Shown here: positions 36,209 to 44,879 of the stretch, piece by piece | Layout: each line of letters starts with the position of its first letter | Position numbering within the stretch: the stretch's first letter is position 1 | From: Nonomuraea sp. PA05 | GTDB taxonomy: Bacteria > Actinomycetota > Actinomycetes > Streptosporangiales > Streptosporangiaceae | Direction of reading: 5' to 3' | DNA length: 64,000 nucleotides | Assembly (NCBI RefSeq): GCF_008086045.1 | Contig: NZ_VSEY01000009.1 | Span: 1-64,000, forward strand | The notes under the pieces: model-generated | Told to the model about the DNA's origin: nothing | Seen by the model: the letters and a program-made list of their open reading frames with translations, nothing else | Databases searched by the model: none | Program-made: the position numbers and the translations under genes

Positions 36209-36342
36209 CAGGCACTACCCCCACCAACACCGACACCCGTCTATTCTGTACGACATAAGCATGGAATGGCTTTCATCTCATAAAAATCTGTGGCACGCTC
36301 GTCGCTCAATGGACTACGACTCAGGAATCGGAGTCCCACCGC

Positions 36343-37017
36343 ATGGACGTGCCCCACTTCCTCAGGACGCTCGCCAAGCACCTCCCTGATGTCCGCTCCC
36401 ACCTCGACGCGGACGACCAGGACGAGCTGGATCGCTTGTTGTCCGAACTCCAGCGCCCCACCGGCCGCGAGCGCCTGAACGACCTGGTCATCTCGATCAT
36501 GGACGTGGTGGAGCCGTGGCTTCCTCCCGGACATCCCGTCCGCCGAGCGATCCCCACCGGGATCCGCCGGCTGGACCGGGCGGACGAGCCGGTGGATCAG
36601 GTCGGAGCGATGTGGGGCGAGTTGATCGAGAGGTATGGCCACCGGCTGTTCCCCGAGATGCCGGAGCCCTCGCGCTCGCCCGCCGAACTGCTGGCCGCAG
36701 TCCAGCGGCGGCTGCTCGGCGCGCCGTCACACCTGCCGGGCGAGGTCGCCGACGGCTACGGCGCCGGGCTGGTCCGCCTGGACACGCCGGAGGGCACGAC
36801 CCGCCTGCCCGCGTTCCAGTTCGACGCGGACGGCCGCGCAAGACCTCTCGTCCTGCTGGTCAACAGCCTGCTCAACGCAGAGGAGGACCCCTGGGGCGTC
36901 GCCGACTGGTGGCTCGGCGGCAACGCCTGGCTGGGCGCGGCGCCCGCGGACCTCATCGGCACAGAGCGCGACGATGACCTCGTGGCGGCCGCCCAGGCCG
37001 AGCTGGAAAGGATCTGA
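36343..37017 (+). CDS. MbcA/ParS-like antitoxin with helical N-terminal domain, copy 2
   Basis: A 224-residue paralogue of the antitoxin at 17640. The C-terminal toxin-binding region reads AFQFDADGRARPLVLLVNSL, EDPWGVADWWLGGNAWLGA, then PADLIGTERDDDLV. The N-terminal domain is helical (FLRTLAKHLPDVRSHLDADD, WLPPGHPVRRAIPTG) with the same 'LPxxHPxR' turn as copy 1 and no recognisable helix-turn-helix. It is followed after 2 nt by a RES gene. The ATG sits about 10 nt after CGGAG. A copy of the RTTCCA-N18-TGGAAY element lies upstream. Confidence 0.8.
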   Translation: MDVPHFLRTLAKHLPDVRSHLDADDQDELDRLLSELQRPTGRERLNDLVISIMDVVEPWLPPGHPVRRAIPTGIRRLDRADEPVDQVGAMWGELIERYGHRLFPEMPEPSRSPAELLAAVQRRLLGAPSHLPGEVADGYGAGLVRLDTPEGTTRLPAFQFDADGRARPLVLLVNSLLNAEEDPWGVADWWLGGNAWLGAAPADLIGTERDDDLVAAAQAELERI

Positions 37018-37019
37018 CC

Positions 37020-37736
37020 GTGCCGCTCCAACTGCCGCCAGAACGGTGTCCTGGTCAGGTCGCGATGAAGATCCTGCCCTCCGGCACACGGCTCTGGCGG
37101 GTGCACAGCGCGCGATACGCGGCCGACGCCTGCAATCCCGTGCCGGCCGACAGGAAGATCGGCGGCGGCCGGTTCGACTGCACGATGATGCGGCCGTTCC
37201 CCTACCTGTACGCGGCCAGGGAGCAGTCCACCGCGCTGATGGAGACGGTGGTTCGCAGCCTGCTGTTCGACGGCGAGAACGGGGGCCGGCTCGTGCGGCA
37301 CGCCAGGCTGGAGGCTCTGCGCATGTCGGCGATCGACGTCGTCCGCGACCTCCGGCTGGTGTCGCTGCTCAGCGCGGAGGACCTCAGCGGCGTCTGCCAG
37401 GACGGCTGGCTGCTCGACGCGGAGGCGGAGTACTACCACATCACCCGCCACTGGTCGTTGTGGCTGCACGAACGCGACTGGCGTGGCCAGCACGCCTGGC
37501 CGAACCTGGTGCCGCAGGGGTTGATCTGGCAGGCGAAGCGGGATCGTCCGCGTGAGGCCATGATGTTCTTCGGCGACCGGTGCATGGACGCCTTCCAGCC
37601 GGTCGCGGACGAGGGCTACCTGCTCGCCGACGAGCGCTGCCACGACCAGCTGACCGGCCTGCTCGCCCCGTACGGGGTCACGCTCGGCCCATCTCCCAAG
37701 CGGGCCGACCGGCCGCTCAGCGTCCCTGGTGCGTGA
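37020..37736 (+). CDS. RES-domain protein, copy 2, with Ser to Ala change
   Basis: A 238-residue RES-domain protein from a GTG start with AAAGGA upstream; ATG at codon 16 is an alternative. It keeps RLWRVH (Arg27), GGGRFDC (Arg51), PYLYAA (Tyr62/64) and TALMETV (Glu75). At the place where copy 1 has PSKR the sequence is QAKR, so the conserved serine is Ala172. It may have altered or lost activity, or act as a decoy or regulator. Its last 20 bases overlap the 3' end of the convergent CHAT gene. Confidence 0.8.
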   Translation: MPLQLPPERCPGQVAMKILPSGTRLWRVHSARYAADACNPVPADRKIGGGRFDCTMMRPFPYLYAAREQSTALMETVVRSLLFDGENGGRLVRHARLEALRMSAIDVVRDLRLVSLLSAEDLSGVCQDGWLLDAEAEYYHITRHWSLWLHERDWRGQHAWPNLVPQGLIWQAKRDRPREAMMFFGDRCMDAFQPVADEGYLLADERCHDQLTGLLAPYGVTLGPSPKRADRPLSVPGA

Positions 37737-40700
37737 AGGCGGCCCAGATCACCGGATCCGCCAGATCCAGCTCGAAGGCCAGCCGCACCAGCCCCGCCGA
37801 GATCCCGGGAGGAAGGTCCTCCCTGCGCGGTGCCAGCGCCCAGACCTGAGTGCGTCGCAGCGCTTCGGCTCGATCACAGGTGGCGAGGAACGCGTGATAC
37901 ATCACCATCAGGAGGGCGGTGCGTGCGTCGTCCTCGACGCCCCAGCGCGACCCGATGACGGTCGAGGCCCCGGCCGCCAGCAGCGCGGTCGCCAGTGTCA
38001 ACGCCTCGTCGTAGTCTTCGGCGGTGAAGTCGCTCGTGCAGGCGGACAGGACGACCAGCGGCCCGGGGCCGCCCGCGCGGGGCCGGGCGAGCAACTGTCC
38101 GACCGTCACCTCGCCGGCCAGCCGGAGCTTCGCGTCCACGGGCGACTGGGTGGATTCGGCATGGCCGCCGAAGTGCAGCAGTGTGGCGGGCCACGTGCCT
38201 CCGGGCAGCAGGTCGAGCAGCGTGGCCGGCGTGGCGACCGGCGTCACCTCGTCCCCCTTCCACCGCCCGAACCGCCGCGCGGAGGAGTAGAACAGGCGCG
38301 ACAGCTCATCGCACTCCCAGCGGCACCAGCGCAGCCTCGCACCTCCTGGGTCGGCCACGATGGCGGGGCGGGCGTGGTGGTCGGGGAACGGCGGCGCGGT
38401 GCGGATGAGCTGCCTGGCTGAGACGGCGAACGAGATCACCGCCCGCCGGCAGACGTACCCGCCGCTCGCGGGATCGCCGGCCGCCTGCCACGGCACCGCG
38501 CCCAGGGTTCCCCAGGGAACCAGGACCACGCGAGCCAGCGGCCGGCCCGCCGCGATCTCGGTCAGCAACGGCTCCATGACCACGCGCCACGCCCACGCGC
38601 CGAGGTCGAGAAGGGCCGCCCGCCACGGTGCTCGCTCGTCCAGGGAGAGCGAGCGCTGGTGAGCCCGCTCATAGGCGCGCACGCGCGCCACCTCCTCGCC
38701 GTCGAGCCCGGGCAGCGGCAGCGTCCGGACCGTCCCGTCCGGGCGGACCAACAGTGCCCGGCCGTGGCCGCCCGCACTACTGGGCAGCAGGTATGCCAGG
38801 GCGTCCCAGCCGTGGTCGCGCAGCGCCGCCGCGATCTGCGGGACCGTGGGCGGATCGAGGAACCCCGGCTCGGCGGCACGCTCGATCACCGCCCCGCTGC
38901 GCACGTCCGTCGGGACGGGGATCGTCCGTCCGCTCGAATCCGGCGCGGGCTCGTCCGGCAGCCCGGCGGTGGCCGCGTACAAGGTCATCCCGCGGGCGAG
39001 TTCCAGGGCCTCGACGGCCGCCGCGTCCCGCCCGCCGGCCAGCGCCCGGGACGCGGTTCCCAGCGCGTCCTCGGCCGTGTCGCGTGTCACCGCGAGGGAA
39101 CGGCTGGCGCGGGTCTGGAGGAGTCCGTCGGCCAGGCGCGCCCGGAGAGCGGCCAGTTCGCCTCTGATCGCCTCGTCGGGTCTGCCGAGAGCCCACCAGG
39201 CCCTTGCGGTGGCCGCGTGGGCGAACGTGTCGCCGAAGCGGCCTGTGCGCTGGTCGAAGTCAGCCGCGGCCCGCAGCACCTGGCGGGCGGCGACCTGGTC
39301 ACCGGGGAAGAGTTCGAGCCGCAAGAGGCCGGCCACGAGATCGACGACCGGGTACCTGCCCTCGATGAGCTCCGTCTCCGGGCCTCTGGCGAGATCGATC
39401 ATCCGCTGCAACTCGGCGGGGCCGAACCGGGAGCCGCTCAGTGTCTCGGCGGCGTCCATCGCGGGCGCGAGGCCCCGGCGGATCGGCGAGCCGTCGGGAA
39501 GGCCCGCGAAGCCGCGTGCGAGTTCATCCATGGCCGTCCGGCGGTCCTGGTCCGTCTTTCCGTACAGCGAGCGGGCGAGGCGTGCCACGCCCCGCGCGAT
39601 CAGCAGGGCGGAAGACTCCGCCCACGCGGGGTCTCCAGCGAGCTCATCGAAGATCTCCAGCGCGTCGTCCAGGTACTGCAGGTCCTTGTCCACGCTGAAG
39701 CGGTCCACCATGGTCATGGCGATCGCGTAGCGGAGCCCCGCCACGTTCGGGTCGGTGGCGGGCAGCAGGTCGATGGCCCGGTTGAAGGAGGCCGTCGCCG
39801 TATCGAAGTCGGCGCGGGACGAAGCCCAGATCCCGCGCACGGCGTGCACGACGCCCCAGGCCAGGTGCGTGGCCGCGTCCTGCGGCCCGTCCGGCGCGAC
39901 GGCGCGCAGATCTTCGGCGAGACGGTCGAGCTCCGCACGCGAGGTGTGCAGCCGCACGCCGTCGAGAACGGCACCGATCAGGGCGGCCATCGCGACGGCC
40001 CGCACCGGGTCGTCCGGTGGGAGCGCGGGCAGCGCCGGCACGAGGACACGCATGGCCTCCGCCGCCGCACCTGCGGCCTGCAGCTTCGTCCCGAGGCGGG
40101 CGAGGAGCTGCGGGCGCAGCGCGTCCTGGGCGGGCAGCGCCGCGACGGCGGCGCGCAGGTCCTCCTCCGCGGGATCGCGCGCGGTCAGCAGCTCCAGCGC
40201 TCTGGCCTGCGGCAGGTCCGGGTGCTGTGCGGCGACCCTGGCCGTGTGGCGGTGCACGGCGTCCAGTTGTTCCGCGGTGGCCACCGGACAGCCCGACAGC
40301 ACCATCCGGGCGCCCGCCAGGGTGCCGTTGATCCGTACGTCGTCAGGCGCGAGCCGCTCCGCCCGCTCGAGGTGATCGACCGCCTCGGCCAGCACAGCAC
40401 GGAGCTCCGGCCGCTCCCGCAGCGCCGCCGAAAACGCCTTCAGCCCTTCCGGGGTCACCATCGCCTTCCCGGGCGGAAGGGCGGGCATCAGCCGGCGGAT
40501 CAGCAGGAAGGCGAGGTGGGCGTGGCGCTCGGCGGAGTGGCGGACCGGCTCCGCGAGCGCCGCCCGAATCCACCGCTCGGCCGCCTCCAGCTCCGGCGAG
40601 ATGCCCGTCCGAGGCGCCGGCGCCTCGATGAGCACGCTGAGGTTGGCGGCCACCTGCGCCCGTCCAGGTCCGGGATCCATCCGCTGCCATGCCTGCTCGT

Positions 40701-41277
40701 ACAGCGTGATGGCCTGGCCTGGATCGCCTCCCGCGAGGCTGTCCGCGAGACGGATCATCACCTCCGGCCGCATCGGGTGGTCCTCTGGAAGCAAGCCGAG
40801 CAGTTCGCCCAGGTCGCCGGTCAGCCGTTGCAGCGTCTCTTCCGCAGGCGTGCCCGCCGAGAGGCAGATCGCGTGGAAGTACAGCGGCGCGATCCGCTCG
40901 TGGCCCTCGCATTTCGCCAGGCCCCGTTCGAGCAGAGCCGCGACCTCCGGCGTGCAGGTGCCCGCCTCGGCCAGGAGCTCACCCAGCGTGCCCGCCACGA
41001 CGTCGCCGTACGGGTCGTCCTGCGGAAGCCGGGTCAGCAGCCGGTCGAGCACGGCGGCGGCCGTGTCGCGATCCGCGGCCGCCCCGTGCGCCCGGTAGCG
41101 GGCCAGCAGCAGGACGGCCAGGCCGTCGAGCTGCTCCTCATCGGCCTCGTCCGCGTAGTACGCGGTGGTCAGCGCCTCTATGTCGCGGTCACGATCCGCC
41201 GCCCCCTCCGGCTCGGCGAAGCGGGCGACGTGCGCGCGCCAGTCCGGCCATTCGCCGTCGGTCATGGCGTCGTCCAC
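37717..41277 (-). CDS. TPR-like repeat protein with C-terminal CHAT protease domain, copy 2
   Basis: An 1186-residue protein, last of a five-gene leftward operon. Degenerate helical repeats fill about 900 residues, many with a 'LPxDxPxR' turn (LLPEDHPMRPEV, LPPDDPVRAV). The CHAT peptidase shows GAVPWQAAGD, LLHFGGHAES (His1039), VLSACTSDFT (Cys1080) and IGSRWGVEDD. It ends DPVIWAAFTHQGR, almost the same closing motif as copy 1 (AFTYQGR), so the two are paralogues. The GTG start is preceded by GGGAG at 6 nt; an in-frame ATG lies four codons later. The stop region overlaps the convergent RES gene. Confidence 0.87.
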   Translation of the reverse strand: MDDAMTDGEWPDWRAHVARFAEPEGAADRDRDIEALTTAYYADEADEEQLDGLAVLLLARYRAHGAAADRDTAAAVLDRLLTRLPQDDPYGDVVAGTLGELLAEAGTCTPEVAALLERGLAKCEGHERIAPLYFHAICLSAGTPAEETLQRLTGDLGELLGLLPEDHPMRPEVMIRLADSLAGGDPGQAITLYEQAWQRMDPGPGRAQVAANLSVLIEAPAPRTGISPELEAAERWIRAALAEPVRHSAERHAHLAFLLIRRLMPALPPGKAMVTPEGLKAFSAALRERPELRAVLAEAVDHLERAERLAPDDVRINGTLAGARMVLSGCPVATAEQLDAVHRHTARVAAQHPDLPQARALELLTARDPAEEDLRAAVAALPAQDALRPQLLARLGTKLQAAGAAAEAMRVLVPALPALPPDDPVRAVAMAALIGAVLDGVRLHTSRAELDRLAEDLRAVAPDGPQDAATHLAWGVVHAVRGIWASSRADFDTATASFNRAIDLLPATDPNVAGLRYAIAMTMVDRFSVDKDLQYLDDALEIFDELAGDPAWAESSALLIARGVARLARSLYGKTDQDRRTAMDELARGFAGLPDGSPIRRGLAPAMDAAETLSGSRFGPAELQRMIDLARGPETELIEGRYPVVDLVAGLLRLELFPGDQVAARQVLRAAADFDQRTGRFGDTFAHAATARAWWALGRPDEAIRGELAALRARLADGLLQTRASRSLAVTRDTAEDALGTASRALAGGRDAAAVEALELARGMTLYAATAGLPDEPAPDSSGRTIPVPTDVRSGAVIERAAEPGFLDPPTVPQIAAALRDHGWDALAYLLPSSAGGHGRALLVRPDGTVRTLPLPGLDGEEVARVRAYERAHQRSLSLDERAPWRAALLDLGAWAWRVVMEPLLTEIAAGRPLARVVLVPWGTLGAVPWQAAGDPASGGYVCRRAVISFAVSARQLIRTAPPFPDHHARPAIVADPGGARLRWCRWECDELSRLFYSSARRFGRWKGDEVTPVATPATLLDLLPGGTWPATLLHFGGHAESTQSPVDAKLRLAGEVTVGQLLARPRAGGPGPLVVLSACTSDFTAEDYDEALTLATALLAAGASTVIGSRWGVEDDARTALLMVMYHAFLATCDRAEALRRTQVWALAPRREDLPPGISAGLVRLAFELDLADPVIWAAFTHQGR

Positions 41278-41305
41278 TGGGTGCTCCCGGCGTGCTGACG
41301 ACCCC

Positions 41306-41770
41306 TCATGATGGCTCCTCTTCCTCGTTCATGACGGCCACGACCCCTTCAGGGCCTGCCGCTAGGCGGACCAGGTCGCCTCGCGACAGGAGGTGCCGCC
41401 GGTTCGGCGGCAACTCCTCACCGTTGCGGAAGGTGCCGTTCGGGGTCTGCTCCGGATCGATCCACGCGCCGCCGTCCGGGTCGAGGCCCACGGTGGCGTG
41501 CCGCCGCGACACGTTGCGGTGCGCGGACAGGGAGGTGGCGTACGGCGACCAGAGAGGGTCCCTGCCCAGCCGCACCGGCGAGTCCGGGCACGGGAGGACG
41601 TCCCCGAAGGCGAACCGCACCGCGAGCACGCCGGCGGACGCCCCGCCGCCCACCGTCTCCTGCTCTCCCGGATGGGTATCGGCGGCCGGCGACCCGGGCT
41701 CGAGGTCGGAGCCGCAGCGCGCGCACATCGTGGTGGAGCCGGGGTCTGCGCAGCCCAAGGGGCACTTCAC
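41306..41770 (-). CDS. FHA-domain protein with N-terminal zinc finger
   Basis: A 154-residue phosphothreonine-binding protein. Four cysteines at the N-terminus (MKCPLGC, MCARC) suggest a small zinc ribbon. The FHA domain core is complete: VRLGRDP (Arg70), NVSRRHATV (Ser88, His91) and NGTFRNGEEL (Asn111). The GTG start lies inside the ClpB-like stop (GTGA), so the two genes are translationally coupled. In the same operon is a Ser/Thr kinase whose N-terminus carries three Thr-x-x-Asp repeats, a likely phospho-ligand. Confidence 0.88.
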   Translation of the reverse strand: MKCPLGCADPGSTTMCARCGSDLEPGSPAADTHPGEQETVGGGASAGVLAVRFAFGDVLPCPDSPVRLGRDPLWSPYATSLSAHRNVSRRHATVGLDPDGGAWIDPEQTPNGTFRNGEELPPNRRHLLSRGDLVRLAAGPEGVVAVMNEEEEPS

Positions 41771-43605
41771 GGCGACTCCACGCGCAGGGTCACGGGGTCG
41801 CCCCCGTCGACGCCCAGGATCCGCAGGGTGCCGCCGGGTGCCGCGTCCCGGTCGAACAGCTCCCGGGCGAGCGGGTTGACGAACGCCGACTCCAGCGCGT
41901 TGCCGATGCCCCGCCCGCCGTTCTGCGGCGAGAACGGGCACAGCTCGCGCAGGTCGTCCCTGGCCCGCGAGGTGAGGTCGACGGTGACCCGATGCTGCTC
42001 GCCCACCCTGCGGATGATGTTGTCCAGCTGCCCGTCGAAGATCTGCGCGGCGACGGTGGTGGAGATGAAGTCGAAGACCACGATGTTGTCGCCGAACCTG
42101 TTGAGCAACTCCGGCCGGTTGAGCTTGTCGGTGAAATGCTGCTTGATCGTGTCCAGGACGGTCTCGCGCACCTCCTCCGGCTCCATGCTCTCGTCGACGG
42201 TGCGGACCCTCTCCCCGGTCCGCGGGTCCTCCCTGCGGATGCCGAGATTGGAGGTGAAGACCAGCACGCACTCGGAGAAATGGGTGGTCATGCCCTGGCC
42301 GTCGGTGAGACGCCCGTCTTCGAGGATCTGCAGGAACTTGTCCAGCACCTGCGGATGGGCCTTCTCGATCTCGTCGAAGAGGATGACGCGGAACGGCATC
42401 CTGCGCACCGCGCTGGTCAGCTCGCCGCCCGCCTCGAACCCGACATAGCCCGGCGGCGCCCCGATCAGCCGGTCGGCGGCGTGCTCGGCGGAGAACTCGC
42501 TCATGTCGAAGCGCAGGAACGAGTCGGCCTCCCCGAACACCAGCTCGGCCACGGCCTTGGCGAGCTCGGTCTTGCCCACCCCGGTCGGCCCGGCGAAGAA
42601 CAGCACGCCGCGGGGACGGGTGCCCGGGGCGGTGGCCTGGGCGCCGGACAGGCCGAGCGCCGCGCGTTTGAGGATGTCGAGGGTCTTGAGCACTGCTCGC
42701 CGCTGGCCCCGCACCCGCTCGTGCAGCCAGCTCTCGCCCTCCTGGATGCGCCTGCGCAGCTCGCCCCGGCGCCAGAGGTTGTCCTCGAAGCCCAGTTTGT
42801 AGATGCGTACGGCGTCGGGCAGCTCGGTGGCTCCCATGCCGCGGTCCCGCGCCAGCCGGACGATCTCGTGCAGGTCCCGGGTCCGCATGCCGTCCGTCTG
42901 GCGCGCGAACTGTTCCATCGCGCGGGCACCGTCCGACCCCGCCGGGGCGTCCAGCAGGCCGAGGTCGACGGCGAGCATCCGGCTGGCCCTCGCGCGCTCG
43001 TCCAGGCCGGGCAGTGCCACTCCGATCGTGCGCACCCGCGGCCCGGACGTCATCAGCCACGCCGGCAGGTCGCGTTCTCCGTCCACCAGCCAGATCAGCG
43101 GGTTGAACAGCGCCGCCTGCCGCTCCGGCGGTCCGCCGAGCCGCGGGGTGGCCTGCTCCGCGAGTTTGAGCGCGAACCGGAAGAAATCATGTTCGTCCTG
43201 GCTGATGTGGGCGGGCGACACCAGCAGGCGGGAGGCGTAGTCGATGACCAACGCCATCCGGGCAGGCCCCTGGGCCACGGCGGTCAGGTGCTTGCGGAGC
43301 GCGTCCATGGACGGCGCAGAACCGATGACGCCCGTGCCCAGGAAGCGGGCCACAACTCCCTGCTCGGCCTCCGCGTGTGCGGTGAAGCCGTGCACGGGGT
43401 CGTAGCGGATCAACGCCAGGTAGCCGTCGGGCCGCAACGCCTCCCACAGCACTTCCACGAGCGGGAGAGACGAGGGCCTGGGCGGCACCAGGAACCGATC
43501 ACGCACGTTGCCGTGCAGGATGTACTGGGCGTGGACGGACAGCGTGCCCGCCAGTTCGCGGACGAACGGCGGCCAGTCCGTCAGCCGCTTCGACCAGCCG
43601 TTCAC
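41767..43605 (-). CDS. ClpA/ClpB-like AAA+ ATPase with degenerate N-terminal half
   Basis: A 612-residue protein from a GTG start overlapping the upstream stop. The C-terminal half is a Clp/Hsp100 D2-type AAA+ module: Walker A GPTGVGKT (339-346), pore-loop region GAPPGYVGF (382-390), Walker B LFDEIEKAH (409-417), sensor 1 VFTSNLG and the C-terminal small domain. The first 280 residues look like an AAA domain that has lost Walker A (LVIDYASRLL may be the old Walker B strand). It is much shorter than ClpB (about 860) and has no Clp N-domain. It probably remodels a partner in the kinase/FHA/CHAT pathway. Confidence 0.85.
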   Translation of the reverse strand: MNGWSKRLTDWPPFVRELAGTLSVHAQYILHGNVRDRFLVPPRPSSLPLVEVLWEALRPDGYLALIRYDPVHGFTAHAEAEQGVVARFLGTGVIGSAPSMDALRKHLTAVAQGPARMALVIDYASRLLVSPAHISQDEHDFFRFALKLAEQATPRLGGPPERQAALFNPLIWLVDGERDLPAWLMTSGPRVRTIGVALPGLDERARASRMLAVDLGLLDAPAGSDGARAMEQFARQTDGMRTRDLHEIVRLARDRGMGATELPDAVRIYKLGFEDNLWRRGELRRRIQEGESWLHERVRGQRRAVLKTLDILKRAALGLSGAQATAPGTRPRGVLFFAGPTGVGKTELAKAVAELVFGEADSFLRFDMSEFSAEHAADRLIGAPPGYVGFEAGGELTSAVRRMPFRVILFDEIEKAHPQVLDKFLQILEDGRLTDGQGMTTHFSECVLVFTSNLGIRREDPRTGERVRTVDESMEPEEVRETVLDTIKQHFTDKLNRPELLNRFGDNIVVFDFISTTVAAQIFDGQLDNIIRRVGEQHRVTVDLTSRARDDLRELCPFSPQNGGRGIGNALESAFVNPLARELFDRDAAPGGTLRILGVDGGDPVTLRVESP

Positions 43606-44879
43606 GATCGTCTCCTGGCCTTGCGCTCCTGACGCACCCGCGAGATCGGCTCAGGTCGGGCGGCCACTTCGACCTCCTCGTCCGCCGACACCCGCGGCCG
43701 GCCGTGCTCGACGCGCAAGCCTGCGGTCAGGCCCTCGAAGTCGCGGGCGAAGTCCTGGCACCGCTCGCGGTCCTGGCGCCGCCCGTCGATGCCGGTGGGC
43801 GGCACGCGCCTGACGACACGTCCCCGGACCAGGCGGTCGCCGACGTCGACGGTGGCGTAGTGGCCTGGCCAGTCGCCCCTGGTCAGGGTGAGGACCTGGT
43901 CCTCACCGCTGACCTCCCAGCCCGAGGCCCGCATCAGGGCGGCCACGGTCTCGCGCAGGTACATCTGCTGGGCCCGGCACAGCGCCCGGCCGTTCAGCTC
44001 CTCGGCCCGGGCGCGCAGCGCCGCGTCGAGCGGCGCGTCGCCCGCGACGACCGCGTTCAGGCTTGCGACCACGCGCGCGGCACCGCCGTCCCCGGCGTCG
44101 GGGATGCCGGTGGCCTGGAACGACTGCAGATACGCACCGGCGGTCACCGCGTCCTCGTGGCGGCGCCGCGCCGCGGCGTTGGCGTCGTGGATCAGGCTGA
44201 GCAACTGGTCGAGGCCGGACCGCTGGGCCTGCACGGACGTGGCCGTCCGAGTTCGCGCCGCGACCTCGAGGATCTGGGCGTACTCCCGCGTGCTCACGCC
44301 GAGGTCCAGCTTGGCGAGCCGCGCGTCGATCTTGGCGGCGGCGCCGACCGGCGAGGCCGCCTTCACCGGCGCCGCTCCTGCCCGTGCCCGGGCGAGCGCC
44401 CCGGCCGCGGTGATGACCGGCTCGGCCTCGGCGCCGAGCCGTTGCGCGAGCCGGCGGCACGCCTCACCGGCCACGTGCCCGCTCAGGACGACGCGGGCCT
44501 GCGCGAGCCCCTTCTCGGTGTCCGCGCACCAGGACCGGATCATGGCCATGTCGCTGCCCGCCACGTCCAGGGGCTCGGGCAGGGTCAGCGTCACCGGCAC
44601 CTTGCCGGCCGCCGCACGCAGCGCCGTGATCTGGGCGTTGTGCCGCACCACCATGGCCGTCGCGTCCCGCCACCGGTCCGCGGCGCGGCGCTCGCCGGCA
44701 AGGCGTTCGGCCTCCGCGTCCATGGCGTCGCCGAGCATCACCACCCCCTCCGCGGCCAGCTCGGCCCCGCGGGCGGCGGCCCGCGCGATCAGGAAGGCCG
44801 CCCCGCCGACCGCCAGCGCGCCCACCGCCAGCGGCAGCACCACCGGGACCGCGATCACCGCCATCGAACCTGCGCTCAT
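43602..44879 (-). CDS. Membrane-anchored helical protein of the kinase/CHAT operon
   Basis: A 425-residue protein with one long N-terminal hydrophobic segment (IAVPVVLPLAVGALAVGGAA), then helical, Ala/Arg/Glu-rich sequence with coiled-coil character and an alpha/beta C-terminal region (YLRETVAALMRASGWEV, LTLTRGDWPGHYATVDVG). The tail is highly basic (RQERKARRRS). No known domain is recognised. Both ends overlap neighbours by 4 nt (kinase stop, ClpB-like start), so it is tightly coupled to them and may tether the complex to the membrane. Confidence 0.75.
   Translation of the reverse strand: MSAGSMAVIAVPVVLPLAVGALAVGGAAFLIARAAARGAELAAEGVVMLGDAMDAEAERLAGERRAADRWRDATAMVVRHNAQITALRAAAGKVPVTLTLPEPLDVAGSDMAMIRSWCADTEKGLAQARVVLSGHVAGEACRRLAQRLGAEAEPVITAAGALARARAGAAPVKAASPVGAAAKIDARLAKLDLGVSTREYAQILEVAARTRTATSVQAQRSGLDQLLSLIHDANAAARRRHEDAVTAGAYLQSFQATGIPDAGDGGAARVVASLNAVVAGDAPLDAALRARAEELNGRALCRAQQMYLRETVAALMRASGWEVSGEDQVLTLTRGDWPGHYATVDVGDRLVRGRVVRRVPPTGIDGRRQDRERCQDFARDFEGLTAGLRVEHGRPRVSADEEVEVAARPEPISRVRQERKARRRS

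Larger units (their letters stand above)
35670..36342. other. Divergent control region (no gene)
   Basis: 673 nt between the leftward GrpE/Hsp70 run and the rightward antitoxin/RES pair, clearly richer in A/T than its surroundings between about 35880 and 36310. It holds a leftward sigma-70-like promoter, a perfect 14-bp palindrome, a 7-bp inverted repeat and one copy of the RTTCCA-N18-TGGAAY element, listed separately. A possible 80-codon leftward frame (35844-36086) would have to start upstream of that promoter, so I do not call it. Confidence 0.8.
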
